Assembly (NCBI GenBank): GCA_023434265.1
Contig: JAEYTA010000092.1
Coordinates: 1 to 28,010, forward strand
Source of the DNA: Pseudomonadota bacterium
GTDB taxonomy: Bacteria > Pseudomonadota > Alphaproteobacteria > Caulobacterales > Caulobacteraceae
Direction: 5' to 3'
Length of the DNA stretch: 28,010 nt
Positions within the stretch are counted from its first letter, which is position 1. Every line of letters begins with the position of its first letter. The translations under genes were made by a program, and so were the position numbers. The notes below the pieces were generated by a model. That model saw only the letters and a program-made list of their open reading frames with translations. It was not told where the DNA came from and did no database searches. This document shows, piece after piece, positions 1 through 9,855 of this stretch.

Positions 1-2295
1 CACCACTTCGCCATCGTCGACGAGGTCGACTCCATCCTGATCGACGAGGCCCGCACGCCGCTGATCATCTCGGGCCCGACCGAGGACCGGTCCGAGCTCT
101 ATGTGACGGTCGACGCGATCATCAAGGAGCTGATCCAGGACAAGGCGACCTACGACCTCGACGAGAAGCAGCGCCAGGCCCTGCTGACCGAGGAAGGCTC
201 CGAGCGGATCGAGCAGATCATGGAAGAGCGCGGCCTGTTTGCGCCCGACACCACCGGCCTGTACGACGCGGCCAACATCACCCTGGTGCACCACATCAAC
301 CAGGCGCTGCGGGCCAACACCTTGTACGTCAAGGACAAGGACTACATCATCCGCGCCGGCGAGATCATGCTGATCGACGAGTTCACCGGCCGCATGATGC
401 AGGGCCGGCGCCTGTCGGAAGGCCTCCACCAGGCCATCGAGGCCAAGGAAGCCGTCAAGATCCAGCCCGAGAACCAGACCCTGGCCTCGGTGACCATCCA
501 GAACTACTTCCGCCTCTACGAGAAGCTGTCGGGCATGACCGGCACGGCGGCGACCGAGGCGCAGGAGTTCCTGGACATCTACAAGATGGACGTGCTGGAG
601 GTGCCGACGCACCGGCCGGTGCAGCGCATCGACCACGACGACGAGATCTATCGCACCGAGGCCGAAAAGAACCGGGCCATCGCCGCCCAGATCGCCGAAT
701 GCCACGTCAGGGGCCAGCCGATCCTCGTCGGCACCGTGTCGATCGAGAAGTCGGAGACCCTGTCGAAGCTGCTCGAGACCTACGAATACGAGGTCCGGAT
801 CAAGACCCTGAAGCCGCAGCACGCCCACCTCGAGGCCGAGGCGCGCAGCGACGACCCCAAGGTCCGCGCGGCGGCGAAGAAGGCCTACCACGCGCTGAAG
901 GACGAGGATTTCGACGTCGAGGTGAAGACCGGCCGCGGCATTCCGCACAGCGTCCTGAACGCCCGCCAGCACGAGCAGGAGGCCTACATCGTCGCCGACG
1001 CCGGCCTGCCCGGCGCGGTGACCATCGCCACCAACATGGCTGGCCGCGGCACCGACATCCAGCTCGGGGGCAACCTCGAGATGCGCATGCAGAAGTGGCG
1101 CCTCGACCAGCGCAACATGGCCATCGAGGTGACGCCCGAAATGGAGGCGGCCCAGGAGGCCGAATTCAAGGCCGACATCGCCGTCCAGAAGGAGCGGTCG
1201 CTGGCCGCCGGCGGTCTGTTCGTGCTGGGCACCGAGCGCCACGAGAGCCGCCGCATCGACAACCAGCTGCGCGGCCGCACCGGCCGTCAGGGCGACCCCG
1301 GCACGTCGAAATTCTTCCTGTCCTGCGAGGACGATCTGCTGCGCATCTTCGCCGGCGATCGTCTGGATTCGATCATGAAGACCTTCGGCGTCGCGGAGGG
1401 CGAGGCGATCTCCCACCCGTGGCTGAACCGCGCCGTCGAGACCGCCCAGAAGCGGGTCGAGACCCGCAACTACGACATCCGCAAGAACCTGCTGAAGTAC
1501 GACGACGTCGTGAACGACCAGCGCAAGGCCGTGTTCGAGCAGCGCCAGGAGTTCATGGACGCGGAGGACCTGTCGGAGCTGGTCGGCGAGTTCCGCAACG
1601 ACGTGATCTCCGACCTCGTCGAAAAGCACATGCCGCCCAAGGCCTACGCCGAGCAGTGGGACATCGAGGGGCTGGACGAGAAGGTCCGCCACACCCTCGG
1701 GCTCGAACTGCCGCTGGCCGACTGGGCGGCCGAGGAGGGCGTCTCGAACGAGGAGATCGAGGAGCGGATCGTCGCCGCCGCCGACGCCCGCGCCGCCGAG
1801 CGCCTGCAGCTGGTCGGCGAGCAGCAGACCCGCAATCTCGAAAAGCAGTTCCTGCTGCAGATGATCGACATGCAGTGGCGGGAGCACCTCGTGCACCTGG
1901 ATCACCTGCGCGGCGTCATCGGCCTGCGCGGCTACGGCCAGCGCGATCCGCTGAACGAGTACAAGACCGAGGCCTTCAACCTGTTCGAGACGCTGCTCTA
2001 CGAGCTGCGTCACAACGTGACCCGCTGGCTGATGACGGTGGAGTTCCGCTTCGAGGCCCCGCCGCCGCCGATGGAGCTGCCCGAGTTCCAGGAGATCCAC
2101 CTCAACCCCGGCACCGGCGAGAACGAGATGGCCAATCCCGCCGGCCAGCTGCCCGAGGGCCTGCTGCAGGGCGAGGATCGCGCCCGCCTTCCGGTCGAGG
2201 CCCTGCCGCCGGGCTGGCAGCGCACGCCGCGCAACGCCGACTGCCCGTGCGGCTCGGGCCGCAAGTTCAAGCACTGCCACGGGGCCCTGGTCTGA
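1..2295 (+). CDS. secA: Protein translocase ATPase SecA (3' part; 5' end outside window)
   Basis: SecA is the motor ATPase that pushes preproteins through SecYEG. The frame is open from base 1, and the first residues (DEVDSILIDEARTPLIISG) are the conserved end of the first nucleotide-binding domain, so roughly the first 200 residues are missing. Visible further on are the preprotein cross-linking region, the second nucleotide-binding domain with AGRGTDIQLGG and the arginine-rich RIDNQLRGRTGRQGDPG motif, the helical scaffold (QMIDMQWREHLVHLDHLRG), and a C-terminal zinc-binding SEC-C tail with CPCGSGRKFKHCHG, which in the family binds SecB and ribosomes. The stop lies 2 bp before the next start, so the two genes are probably co-translated. 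The identity is certain; only the 5' end is missing. Confidence 0.98.
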   Translation, partial: HHFAIVDEVDSILIDEARTPLIISGPTEDRSELYVTVDAIIKELIQDKATYDLDEKQRQALLTEEGSERIEQIMEERGLFAPDTTGLYDAANITLVHHINQALRANTLYVKDKDYIIRAGEIMLIDEFTGRMMQGRRLSEGLHQAIEAKEAVKIQPENQTLASVTIQNYFRLYEKLSGMTGTAATEAQEFLDIYKMDVLEVPTHRPVQRIDHDDEIYRTEAEKNRAIAAQIAECHVRGQPILVGTVSIEKSETLSKLLETYEYEVRIKTLKPQHAHLEAEARSDDPKVRAAAKKAYHALKDEDFDVEVKTGRGIPHSVLNARQHEQEAYIVADAGLPGAVTIATNMAGRGTDIQLGGNLEMRMQKWRLDQRNMAIEVTPEMEAAQEAEFKADIAVQKERSLAAGGLFVLGTERHESRRIDNQLRGRTGRQGDPGTSKFFLSCEDDLLRIFAGDRLDSIMKTFGVAEGEAISHPWLNRAVETAQKRVETRNYDIRKNLLKYDDVVNDQRKAVFEQRQEFMDAEDLSELVGEFRNDVISDLVEKHMPPKAYAEQWDIEGLDEKVRHTLGLELPLADWAAEEGVSNEEIEERIVAAADARAAERLQLVGEQQTRNLEKQFLLQMIDMQWREHLVHLDHLRGVIGLRGYGQRDPLNEYKTEAFNLFETLLYELRHNVTRWLMTVEFRFEAPPPPMELPEFQEIHLNPGTGENEMANPAGQLPEGLLQGEDRARLPVEALPPGWQRTPRNADCPCGSGRKFKHCHGALV

Positions 2296-2297
2296 GC

Positions 2298-3467
2298 ATG
2301 GCGGGGGCGCGCAAGGACCTTTTCTCCCGCGCCCTGTCGCTCGCCCCGGACCGGCTGCATTTCGCGGCCCACAGCCATCACCTGTGGCCGGACGCCAGCT
2401 TCGAGGGGCAGGTCCGCGCCTGGGAGGAGGCCAATCGCTTCGCCGACCGCAAGTGGGATCTGATCTTCGGCCAGGTCGTGCCCGAGGCGCAGCGGCACGT
2501 GGCGGCCGAACTGAACCTGCCGTCGCCGGATACGGTGGTGTTCGCCTCCAACACCCACGACTTCCTGCTGCGCCTCGTCTCGGGCGTGGCGCGGCGGCCG
2601 GTCCGCATCCTGTCGACCGACGGCGAGTTCCATTCCTTCCGCCGTCAGGGCGAACGCTGGGAGGAGGCCGGCGAGGCGGCGGTGACGCGCGTTCCGCTGG
2701 AGCCCTTCGACAGCTTCGCCGATCGCTTCGTCGAGGCCGCGCGCGGCGGCGGCTACGACCTGATCCTGGTCAGCCAGGTCTTCTTCCGCACCGGCCAGGT
2801 GTTCGACGAGATTGCGGAGCTGGCCGCGCTGGCCGATCCCGACGGCCCGTGGGTCGTCATCGACGGCTACCACGGCTTCATGGCCCGGCCGACCGACCTT
2901 TCGGGCGTGGCGGACCGGGTCTTCTATCTGGCGGGCGGCTACAAATACGCCATGGCGGGCGAGGGCGCGGCCTTCCTGCACGCTCCGCCGGGCTTCTGTC
3001 CCCGGCCGGTGATCACCGGCTGGTTCGCCGAGTTCGGGGATCTGGAGGGGCCGCCGGGCGGGGTGCAGTACCGCGCCGACGCCGGCCGCTTCTGGGGCGC
3101 GACCTCGGACTTCACCGCCCTCTACCGCTTCAACGGCGTGCGCCGCATGCTGGCCGCGGCCGGGCTGACGACGGCCGACGTCTCGGCCCATGCCCACGCC
3201 CTGATGCGCGCGTTCCAGGGCGCCGTCGGCGACGGCCTGGCCGGACCGCTCGCCGAGGCCGCGATCCTCAATCCGGTCGGCGACGATGCGGCGCGGGCGC
3301 GGTTCCTCGCCCTGCGCCACGCCGACGCGGCGCTGTGGAAGGCGCGGCTGATCGAGGCGGGCGTGGTCGCCGACGTGCGCGACGACGTGATCCGCTTCGG
3401 CTTCGGCCTGTACCAGGACGAGGCCGACGTGGGCCGCCTGATCGAGGTCTGCGACCGGGCCCTCTGA
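2298..3467 (+). CDS. Kynureninase-like PLP-dependent aminotransferase class V protein
   Basis: A 389-residue fold-type I PLP enzyme. Seen in the sequence: the conserved aspartate in VVIDGYHG (about D189), which in the family contacts the PLP pyridine nitrogen, and the GGYKYAMAGEGAAF segment with the likely Schiff-base lysine (about K216). The layout resembles kynureninase and related class V enzymes. No kynurenine pathway gene is nearby, so the substrate is not assigned. The ATG is 2 bp after the secA stop and has no strong ribosome-binding site, which suggests translational coupling. The 3' end is followed by a 180-bp non-coding stretch. Confidence 0.85.
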   Translation: MAGARKDLFSRALSLAPDRLHFAAHSHHLWPDASFEGQVRAWEEANRFADRKWDLIFGQVVPEAQRHVAAELNLPSPDTVVFASNTHDFLLRLVSGVARRPVRILSTDGEFHSFRRQGERWEEAGEAAVTRVPLEPFDSFADRFVEAARGGGYDLILVSQVFFRTGQVFDEIAELAALADPDGPWVVIDGYHGFMARPTDLSGVADRVFYLAGGYKYAMAGEGAAFLHAPPGFCPRPVITGWFAEFGDLEGPPGGVQYRADAGRFWGATSDFTALYRFNGVRRMLAAAGLTTADVSAHAHALMRAFQGAVGDGLAGPLAEAAILNPVGDDAARARFLALRHADAALWKARLIEAGVVADVRDDVIRFGFGLYQDEADVGRLIEVCDRAL

Positions 3468-3489
3468 GCCTATCGGTCACGATCCGGGA

Positions 3490-3596
3490 GCGAGACATCA
3501 GGGGGTGGATTGGCTCTACCGCGCGAGTCGATTTGCGCGCCCGGGTCCATTTGCGAGACATCGGGGGTGGACTGGCTCCATCGCGGGTCGAATTGC
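3490..3596. repeat. Two imperfect ~45-bp direct repeats in an intergenic region
   Basis: Copy one covers 3490-3536 and copy two 3553-3596. Both begin GCGAGACATC, continue with a G-run and TGGAYTGGCTC, and end near GTCGAWTTGC. They differ by a few substitutions and small indels. The stretch 3468-3648 holds no gene. Tandem copies of a terminal motif occur at the ends of some insertion sequences, so this may be the solo end of a lost element, but no transposase or target duplication is visible. Confidence 0.6.
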
Positions 3597-3648
3597 TCAA
3601 CCCGACCGCCGCAGGGGAATCCGGCGACACGCACCGACCTCGGCCGGC

Positions 3649-4542
3649 TCAGAAGAAGGTGGTGTCGTCGCTGCGCCGGGCCTTGGGCGGTGGCGGCGGG
3701 GTGGTCGGACGGGCGGGCGCGGGACGAGCCGCCGGGGCCGGCGCAGCGGGCGCCGGGGTCACCGCCGGATCCGTCGGCGTCGTCTCCCCCGCAGCCGGCG
3801 GGATCGGCGGCAGGGTCGGATACGGCAGGCTGGCGTCCCCGCCGTCAGGATAGGGCAGCGGCCCGCCCTCGGCCGTCACCGGCGCCGGCTCGATCCGGTC
3901 GGGGGCGTCGAGATCGTCGCGGATGAAGGCCCAGGAGCGGCTGTCGGAGCAGGCGCAGGCCTTCATGAAGCCCTCGCGGTCGCGCCAGACGATCAGCGGA
4001 TAGCGCGCCGGCAGCCCGGCGTCGCCGAGGTAGCGCGCCAGCTGCGCGGCGAAATCGCGGCCCGCCTCGACCACCGCCGCCCGGGCGAGGTTGCCGTCGG
4101 CGGCGGGAATGCCCGCGGCGGTCCAGTTGCGCGAGGGAGTCGCGGTCCAGCGCTGGTACAGCACCCAGTCGCGGCTCAGCCACAGCTCGGCCACGGTGGC
4201 GCGCTCGGCCGCCGTCGACTGGGCCAGTCCCTCGCGGTCGGGGCGGGCGAAGACGAGGATGCGCGCCTCGACGCCCGCCGCACGCAGCTTGGGGACCTCT
4301 TCGCGCTCGTAGCGCTGCATGGCGGCGGAGTCGCGATAGCCGACGATGTACAGCGGCGCGCCGCCGCCGCCGGCGGAGATCCACGAGCTCTCGTCCAGCA
4401 GTTGCTGAATTTCGGCCTGGTGGCGCGTGATCGTGGCCGGCTGGAAGCGCGCGTAGAAGTTCCAGTACGCCCAGTAACCCCCGCCCGCGAGCGCGAGCCC
4501 GATGACGGCGGCGAGGGCGGACCAGACGAAAAAGCGTCGCAT
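3649..4542 (-). CDS. Membrane-anchored protein of unknown function with a proline/alanine-rich tail
   Basis: A 297-residue protein that I do not recognise. The ATG at 4542 is chosen because a GGAG lies upstream and the protein then begins MRRFF followed by one hydrophobic segment (about residues 5-27), an uncleaved signal anchor or signal peptide; a TTG at 4575 would add 11 residues. Residues 60-215 look like a compact periplasmic domain with alternating strands and helices (PLYIVGYRDS, ARILVFAR, YPLIVWRDREGFM). A CAC pair is at about residues 196-198, reminiscent of thioredoxin-like folds but without a CxxC motif. Residues 220-297 are rich in Pro, Ala and Thr, probably a flexible spacer. It lies downstream of mmsA on the same strand but behind a hairpin. 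Confidence 0.75.
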   Translation of the reverse strand: MRRFFVWSALAAVIGLALAGGGYWAYWNFYARFQPATITRHQAEIQQLLDESSWISAGGGGAPLYIVGYRDSAAMQRYEREEVPKLRAAGVEARILVFARPDREGLAQSTAAERATVAELWLSRDWVLYQRWTATPSRNWTAAGIPAADGNLARAAVVEAGRDFAAQLARYLGDAGLPARYPLIVWRDREGFMKACACSDSRSWAFIRDDLDAPDRIEPAPVTAEGGPLPYPDGGDASLPYPTLPPIPPAAGETTPTDPAVTPAPAAPAPAARPAPARPTTPPPPPKARRSDDTTFF

Positions 4543-4610
4543 GCGGGGGAGCGCTCCAGCTTGGCGGTTCGTCAAGCTTAACGCCTATCACCGATTTGCG
4601 CAGCCGCGAA

Positions 4611-4636
4611 CGCCGGAGAGGCGAACCTCTCCGGCG
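4611..4636 (-). terminator. Hairpin terminator after mmsA
   Basis: A perfect 11-bp stem, CGCCGGAGAGG paired with CCTCTCCGGCG, with a CGAA/TTCG tetraloop, starts 11 bp past the mmsA stop. There is no long U-tract on the minus strand, so termination may be partial. Confidence 0.6.
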
Positions 4637-4647
4637 CGTGGAGTGGG

Positions 4648-6150
<1,503 letters not shown>

Positions 6151-6219
6151 GACGCCAGCGTTTCCTCAAGGTTTGTCGTTGCGGCGCGGTTTAGACCCTG
6201 GGACGCGCCGGCGCCAGCG

Positions 6220-7110
6220 TCACACCGCCGCGTCGAACAGGGCGTCGCGAGCGACTCCGGCCTGCAGCATGGGGAAGAAGTGGGTCCCGCCGGCGACCGT
6301 CTCCACCGTGACGTGGGGCAGGCCGCGAGGCCGCTCCGGCACGTGGCAGGTCGAGCCGTGTTCGGCCTTCAGGATGCGCACCGGCCGGTCCAGCCGCCTG
6401 AGCGCGCCCCACGGATCGTGGGCCTGGGCGGCGTAGTTGGAGGCCTCCCATTCGGGCGCACAGGCGAGGGCGAAACCGTCGCCGGTCTCCATCAGCCCGT
6501 CCGCGAGGTAGTCGGCCAGCATGGCCGCGGGCCAGCTGCGGAAGGCGCCGCGGTCGCGATAGGCGGCCAGCGCCTGCTCGCGGCTGTCGAAGACGGCGCG
6601 GCGGCGCAGGGCCGAGCGCACCAGCGGGATGCGGCGGGCCATGCGGTCGAACAGGGGCAGGCGCAGCATGGCCTGGCTCCACCGGGTCCAGATCACCGGG
6701 TCGAACAGGACCAGACCGGAAACCTTCTCCGGCCGCTCGGCGGCGGCGAGCAGGGCGGCGGTGGCCCCCATGGAGTGGCCGGCCAGCACCACCGGCGGAC
6801 CGTCGAGGAGGTCCAGCAGGGCGACGAGGTCGTCGCGGTGGTCGGCCCAGCCACGGCGCCCGCCCGGCTCGGCCGGCAGGGCGCTCCGCCCATGACCGCG
6901 CAGGTCGGGGGCCTGGATGCGGACCGCTCCCGCCAGCGGGGCCAGCAGGGTGCGGTAGGTCAGGGCGTTGAAGCCGTTGGCGTGGACGAAGACGAGGTCC
7001 ACCGGCCGGTCGGCGTCGCCGAAGTCGAGCACGGCCATGTCGCCCGCGCCCCAGCGATTGGCGACGGGCAAGGTCAGGCGACGGGGCCGGGTCATGGGCT
7101 GGGCGTCCAT
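6220..7110 (-). CDS. Alpha/beta hydrolase
   Basis: A 296-residue alpha/beta hydrolase. Seen: the oxyanion-hole segment FVHANGFN (about residues 41-48), DLRGHGRS, the nucleophile elbow GHSMGA with S113, an acid candidate in LKAEHGS (about E250), and the catalytic histidine in GGTHFFP (H277). The substrate cannot be read from the sequence. The open frame continues upstream into the preceding zur gene, so the start is uncertain: ATG 7110 and ATG 7095 both fit and neither has a strong ribosome-binding site. It lies 47 bp downstream of zur on the same strand and is probably co-transcribed with it. Confidence 0.88.
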   Translation of the reverse strand: MDAQPMTRPRRLTLPVANRWGAGDMAVLDFGDADRPVDLVFVHANGFNALTYRTLLAPLAGAVRIQAPDLRGHGRSALPAEPGGRRGWADHRDDLVALLDLLDGPPVVLAGHSMGATAALLAAAERPEKVSGLVLFDPVIWTRWSQAMLRLPLFDRMARRIPLVRSALRRRAVFDSREQALAAYRDRGAFRSWPAAMLADYLADGLMETGDGFALACAPEWEASNYAAQAHDPWGALRRLDRPVRILKAEHGSTCHVPERPRGLPHVTVETVAGGTHFFPMLQAGVARDALFDAAV

Positions 7111-7157
7111 GTCGGCCAGATAGGCGGCCTTGTCGGACGCCGCCAGTTCACGCGACG

Positions 7158-7643
7158 TCAGGCGGCGATCCGGCAGGCGGGGCAGCGGCCGTGCGCCTCC
7201 ACCGTCGTGCGGACGATGTCGTAGCCGGCCTCGCGCGCGGCCCGGTCCAGCCCCTCGGCCAGCGGGGCGGTCACCTCGGCCGTGGCCCCACAACAGTCGC
7301 AGATCAGGAAGGCGGCGGCGTGGGCCGGTCCGCCCTCGGTGCAGGCTACATAGGCGCTGATCGAGGCGATGCGGTGGGCGAGGCCCTTGCGCTCGAGGAA
7401 CTCGAGGGCGCGGTAGACCGTCGGCGGCTTGGCCGGCTGACCGTCCTCGCCGAAGCGGGCGATCAGGTCATAGGCCTTGACCGGCTCGCCGGCGGCCAGC
7501 AGCAGCTCCAGCACGCGCAGCCGCGCCGCGGTCATCCGCTCGCCCTCGGCGGTGAGGCGGGCGTCGGCGGCGGCGAGGGCGCGGGTCACCGCCTCGGCGC
7601 TGGGCGGGCCGTCGTCGTGATGGTGGTGGCAGGCGTCGCCCAT
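7158..7643 (-). CDS. zur: Fur-family zinc uptake regulator Zur
   Basis: A 161-residue Fur-family repressor. In the family, Zur binds DNA when loaded with zinc and shuts off zinc uptake. Seen: a His-rich N-terminus (ACHHHHDD), a winged helix (about residues 30-95, with PPTVYRALEFLERKGLAHR as the recognition region), and two cysteine pairs, CDCC (C115/C118) and CPAC (C154/C157), that form the structural zinc site. Its identity as Zur rather than Fur is supported by the divergent gene, a receptor with a His-rich loop, and by a perfect GTTAT-type palindrome between the two. The ATG is at 7643. Confidence 0.92.
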   Translation of the reverse strand: MGDACHHHHDDGPPSAEAVTRALAAADARLTAEGERMTAARLRVLELLLAAGEPVKAYDLIARFGEDGQPAKPPTVYRALEFLERKGLAHRIASISAYVACTEGGPAHAAAFLICDCCGATAEVTAPLAEGLDRAAREAGYDIVRTTVEAHGRCPACRIAA

Positions 7644-7687
7644 GGGCCAGAGCTAAGCCCTCGGCCGCCGGGCCGCAATGTTCCGGG

Positions 7688-7715
7688 TTGACGGTCTGTG
7701 ATGTTATCTCATAAC
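7688..7715 (+). promoter_or_regulatory. Putative promoter of the zinc receptor gene
   Basis: TTGACG (7688-7693), a 16-bp spacer and CATAAC (7710-7715) resemble -35 and -10 boxes. The -10 lies inside the Zur palindrome, so bound Zur would block RNA polymerase. Inferred from sequence only. Confidence 0.5.
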
Positions 7716-7716
7716 A
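7702..7716. promoter_or_regulatory. Zur operator (15-bp perfect palindrome)
   Basis: TGTTATCTCATAACA is a perfect 6-3-6 inverted repeat. It matches the GTTAT-n3-ATAAC core known for alphaproteobacterial Zur sites. It lies 59 bp upstream of the zur start and 9 bp upstream of the receptor start, so it could control either or both. Confidence 0.85.
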
Positions 7717-7724
7717 CCACTGCC

Positions 7725-9767
7725 ATGACCACGACCCGCGCCCTCTTCCTCGCCGGCCCCGCCTGGGCCGTTCTCGCCGCCGCCGCCGCCGCCCAGACGC
7801 CCCCCCGGGACGCGGCCGCCGACCTCGGCGAGATCGTGGTCACCGGAACCCCGTTCGGGGTCACCGACCGCGCCAGCCTGCTGGCCGTGGAGGTGATGGA
7901 CGAGGCGGCGCTGGCCACCGCGCCGGCCTCGACCCTCGGCGATCTGGTCAGCGGCCTGCCGGGCGTGCGCAGCACCGCCTTCTCCCCGGGCGCCAGCCGG
8001 CCGGTGATCCGCGGCCTGTCCGGCCCGCGGGTGCAGGTGCTGACCAACGGCCTGGGCATGATCGACGCCAGCTCGGTGTCGCCGGACCACCAGGTGGCGG
8101 TGGATCCCGCCGAGGCGCGGCGCATCGAGGTGGTGCGTGGACCGTCGACCCTGGTGTTCGGCGGCTCGGCCATCGGCGGGGTGGTCAACATCATCGACGA
8201 CCGCATCCCGACCGAGCGGGCCGAAGGCGGCGTCGACGGCCATGTCTCGGCGCAATATTCGTCGGTCGACGACGGCCGCAGCTTCGGCGCGCGCCTGAAG
8301 GCCAACGCCGGACCGCTGGTCGTCTCCATCGACGGCTTCACCCGCGAGGCCTCGGACTACGACGTGCCGGTGTTTCCGGAGTCGCGGGCCCTGCTCGACG
8401 AGGAGGGCGAGGCGCCCGGCGACGAGCGGACCGTCGGCAACACCTTCGTCCAGCTCGACCAGGTCGGGGCCGGCGTCAGCTGGATCGGGTCGCGCGGCCG
8501 CCTCGGCGTCTCCGTCAAGCATGTCGACACCACCTACGGCGTGCCCGGCCACGCGCATGAGCACGAGGACGGCGAGGAGGCTGAAGGCGAGGAAGGACAC
8601 GAGGGCGGCGTCTCCATCGGCCTGGAGCAGACCCGCTACGACCTGCGCGGCGAATTGACCTTCGACACCGGCCCGTTCAGCGCCGCCCGCCTGTCGGCCG
8701 GCTGGGCCGACTACGCCCACACCGAGTTCGAGGGCGACGAGGTCGGGACGCTGTTCTTCTCGGAAGGCGCCGAGGGGCGCTTCGAGCTGATCCAGCGCGA
8801 ACGGAACGGCTGGCAGGGCGTGGTCGGGGTCCAGCTGCTGGACCGCACCTTCGACGCGGTCGGCGACGAGGCCTATGTGCCGCAGACCGACATCGCCGAG
8901 CAGGGCCTGTACACGGTGCAGCGGTTCGACCGCGGCGGCCTTGGCTTCGAGGGTGGGCTGCGTCTGGACCGGCGCTCGCTGGAAAGCGCCGCCGCGGAGC
9001 GTGATTTCACCAACCTGTCGGCCTCGGCCGGCGTCTTCGTCCGCCCGTCCGGCCCGCTGTTCCTCGGGTTGAGCCTGGCCCGCAACGAGCGCGCGCCCAG
9101 CGAGGTCGAACTGTTCGCCGGCGGCGCCCACGTCGCCACCGGGGCCTTCGAGGTCGGCGACATCGACCTCGACTCCGAAGTCGCCACCTCGATCGAGGGC
9201 ACGCTGCACTACGCCGACGGGCCGTTCGAGGCGGACCTGCACGTCTATCACGCCAGCTATGACGGCTTCATCGACCTGCGCCCGACCGGGGTCGAGGACC
9301 CGGACTCGCACCTGCCCGTGTTCGGGTATGTCCAGACCGACGCTGAGTTCACCGGCTTCGAGGCCGAGGCGGAGGTTCGACTGTGGGAGGATGGCGGGCG
9401 CAGCCTCGCCCTGACCGGCGCCGCCGACCGGGTGCGCGCGGCCACCGACCTGGGGCCGGCGGCGCGCATTCCGCCGTGGTCGGTGACGGCCGGGCTGGAC
9501 TGGGCCTCGCCGCGGCTCGACCTGGGTCTCGAGGTGCGCCACGTCGGCGGCCAGGACCGGGTCGCGGCCTTCGAGCGGCCGACCGACAGCTACACGCGGG
9601 TCGACCTGAAGGGGGCCGTGCGGCCGTTCGCGGACCGGGACGTCACCGTCTTCGCGGAGCTGTCCAACCTGACCGACGCGGAAATCCGCGAACACGCCAG
9701 CTTCCAGAAGGACATCGCGCCGCTGCCCGGCCGCAGCCTGCGCGTCGGCGTCGCCTACCGCTTCTGA
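7725..9767 (+). CDS. znuD: TonB-dependent zinc receptor (ZnuD-like)
   Basis: A 680-residue outer-membrane receptor that would import zinc across the outer membrane using TonB energy. Seen: a signal peptide ending near AAAAAQT, a TonB-box-like stretch (GEIVVTG), a plug domain (LGDLVSGLPGVR, RPVIRGLSGPRVQVL, RIEVVRGPSTLVFG), a beta-barrel ending in Phe, and a loop at about residues 275-295 very rich in His and acidic residues (GHAHEHEDGEEAEGEEGHE), as in Neisseria ZnuD. ATG 7725 is preferred because it leads directly into the signal peptide; ATG 7701 or GTG 7698 would place coding sequence over the Zur operator. There is no Shine-Dalgarno before ATG 7725. Confidence 0.9.
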   Translation: MTTTRALFLAGPAWAVLAAAAAAQTPPRDAAADLGEIVVTGTPFGVTDRASLLAVEVMDEAALATAPASTLGDLVSGLPGVRSTAFSPGASRPVIRGLSGPRVQVLTNGLGMIDASSVSPDHQVAVDPAEARRIEVVRGPSTLVFGGSAIGGVVNIIDDRIPTERAEGGVDGHVSAQYSSVDDGRSFGARLKANAGPLVVSIDGFTREASDYDVPVFPESRALLDEEGEAPGDERTVGNTFVQLDQVGAGVSWIGSRGRLGVSVKHVDTTYGVPGHAHEHEDGEEAEGEEGHEGGVSIGLEQTRYDLRGELTFDTGPFSAARLSAGWADYAHTEFEGDEVGTLFFSEGAEGRFELIQRERNGWQGVVGVQLLDRTFDAVGDEAYVPQTDIAEQGLYTVQRFDRGGLGFEGGLRLDRRSLESAAAERDFTNLSASAGVFVRPSGPLFLGLSLARNERAPSEVELFAGGAHVATGAFEVGDIDLDSEVATSIEGTLHYADGPFEADLHVYHASYDGFIDLRPTGVEDPDSHLPVFGYVQTDAEFTGFEAEAEVRLWEDGGRSLALTGAADRVRAATDLGPAARIPPWSVTAGLDWASPRLDLGLEVRHVGGQDRVAAFERPTDSYTRVDLKGAVRPFADRDVTVFAELSNLTDAEIREHASFQKDIAPLPGRSLRVGVAYRF

Positions 9768-9773
9768 CGCGTC

Positions 9774-9798
9774 GGGGGCGAGCCGGTTTGCCGCCCCC
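9774..9798 (+). terminator. Weak hairpin after the receptor gene
   Basis: GGGGGCG (9774-9780) pairs with CGCCCCC (9792-9798) across an 11-nt loop, just past the receptor stop. There is no U-tract, so its role as a terminator is uncertain. Confidence 0.35.
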
Positions 9799-9855
9799 GG
9801 CCAACCGGGCTAGAAGGCCCGCCTTCCTTTTCTCTCCAGAGCCTCGATCGCGTCC

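Noticed and set aside
699..2297. Long arginine- and proline-rich open frame overlapping secA, continuous with the aminotransferase frame
   Set aside because: It is the shifted frame of secA in GC-rich DNA; recognisable protein begins only at the ATG 2298.
7698..7724. GTG 7698 or ATG 7701 as start of the zinc receptor
   Set aside because: Both would place coding sequence on the Zur operator and -10 box and add residues before a complete signal peptide.
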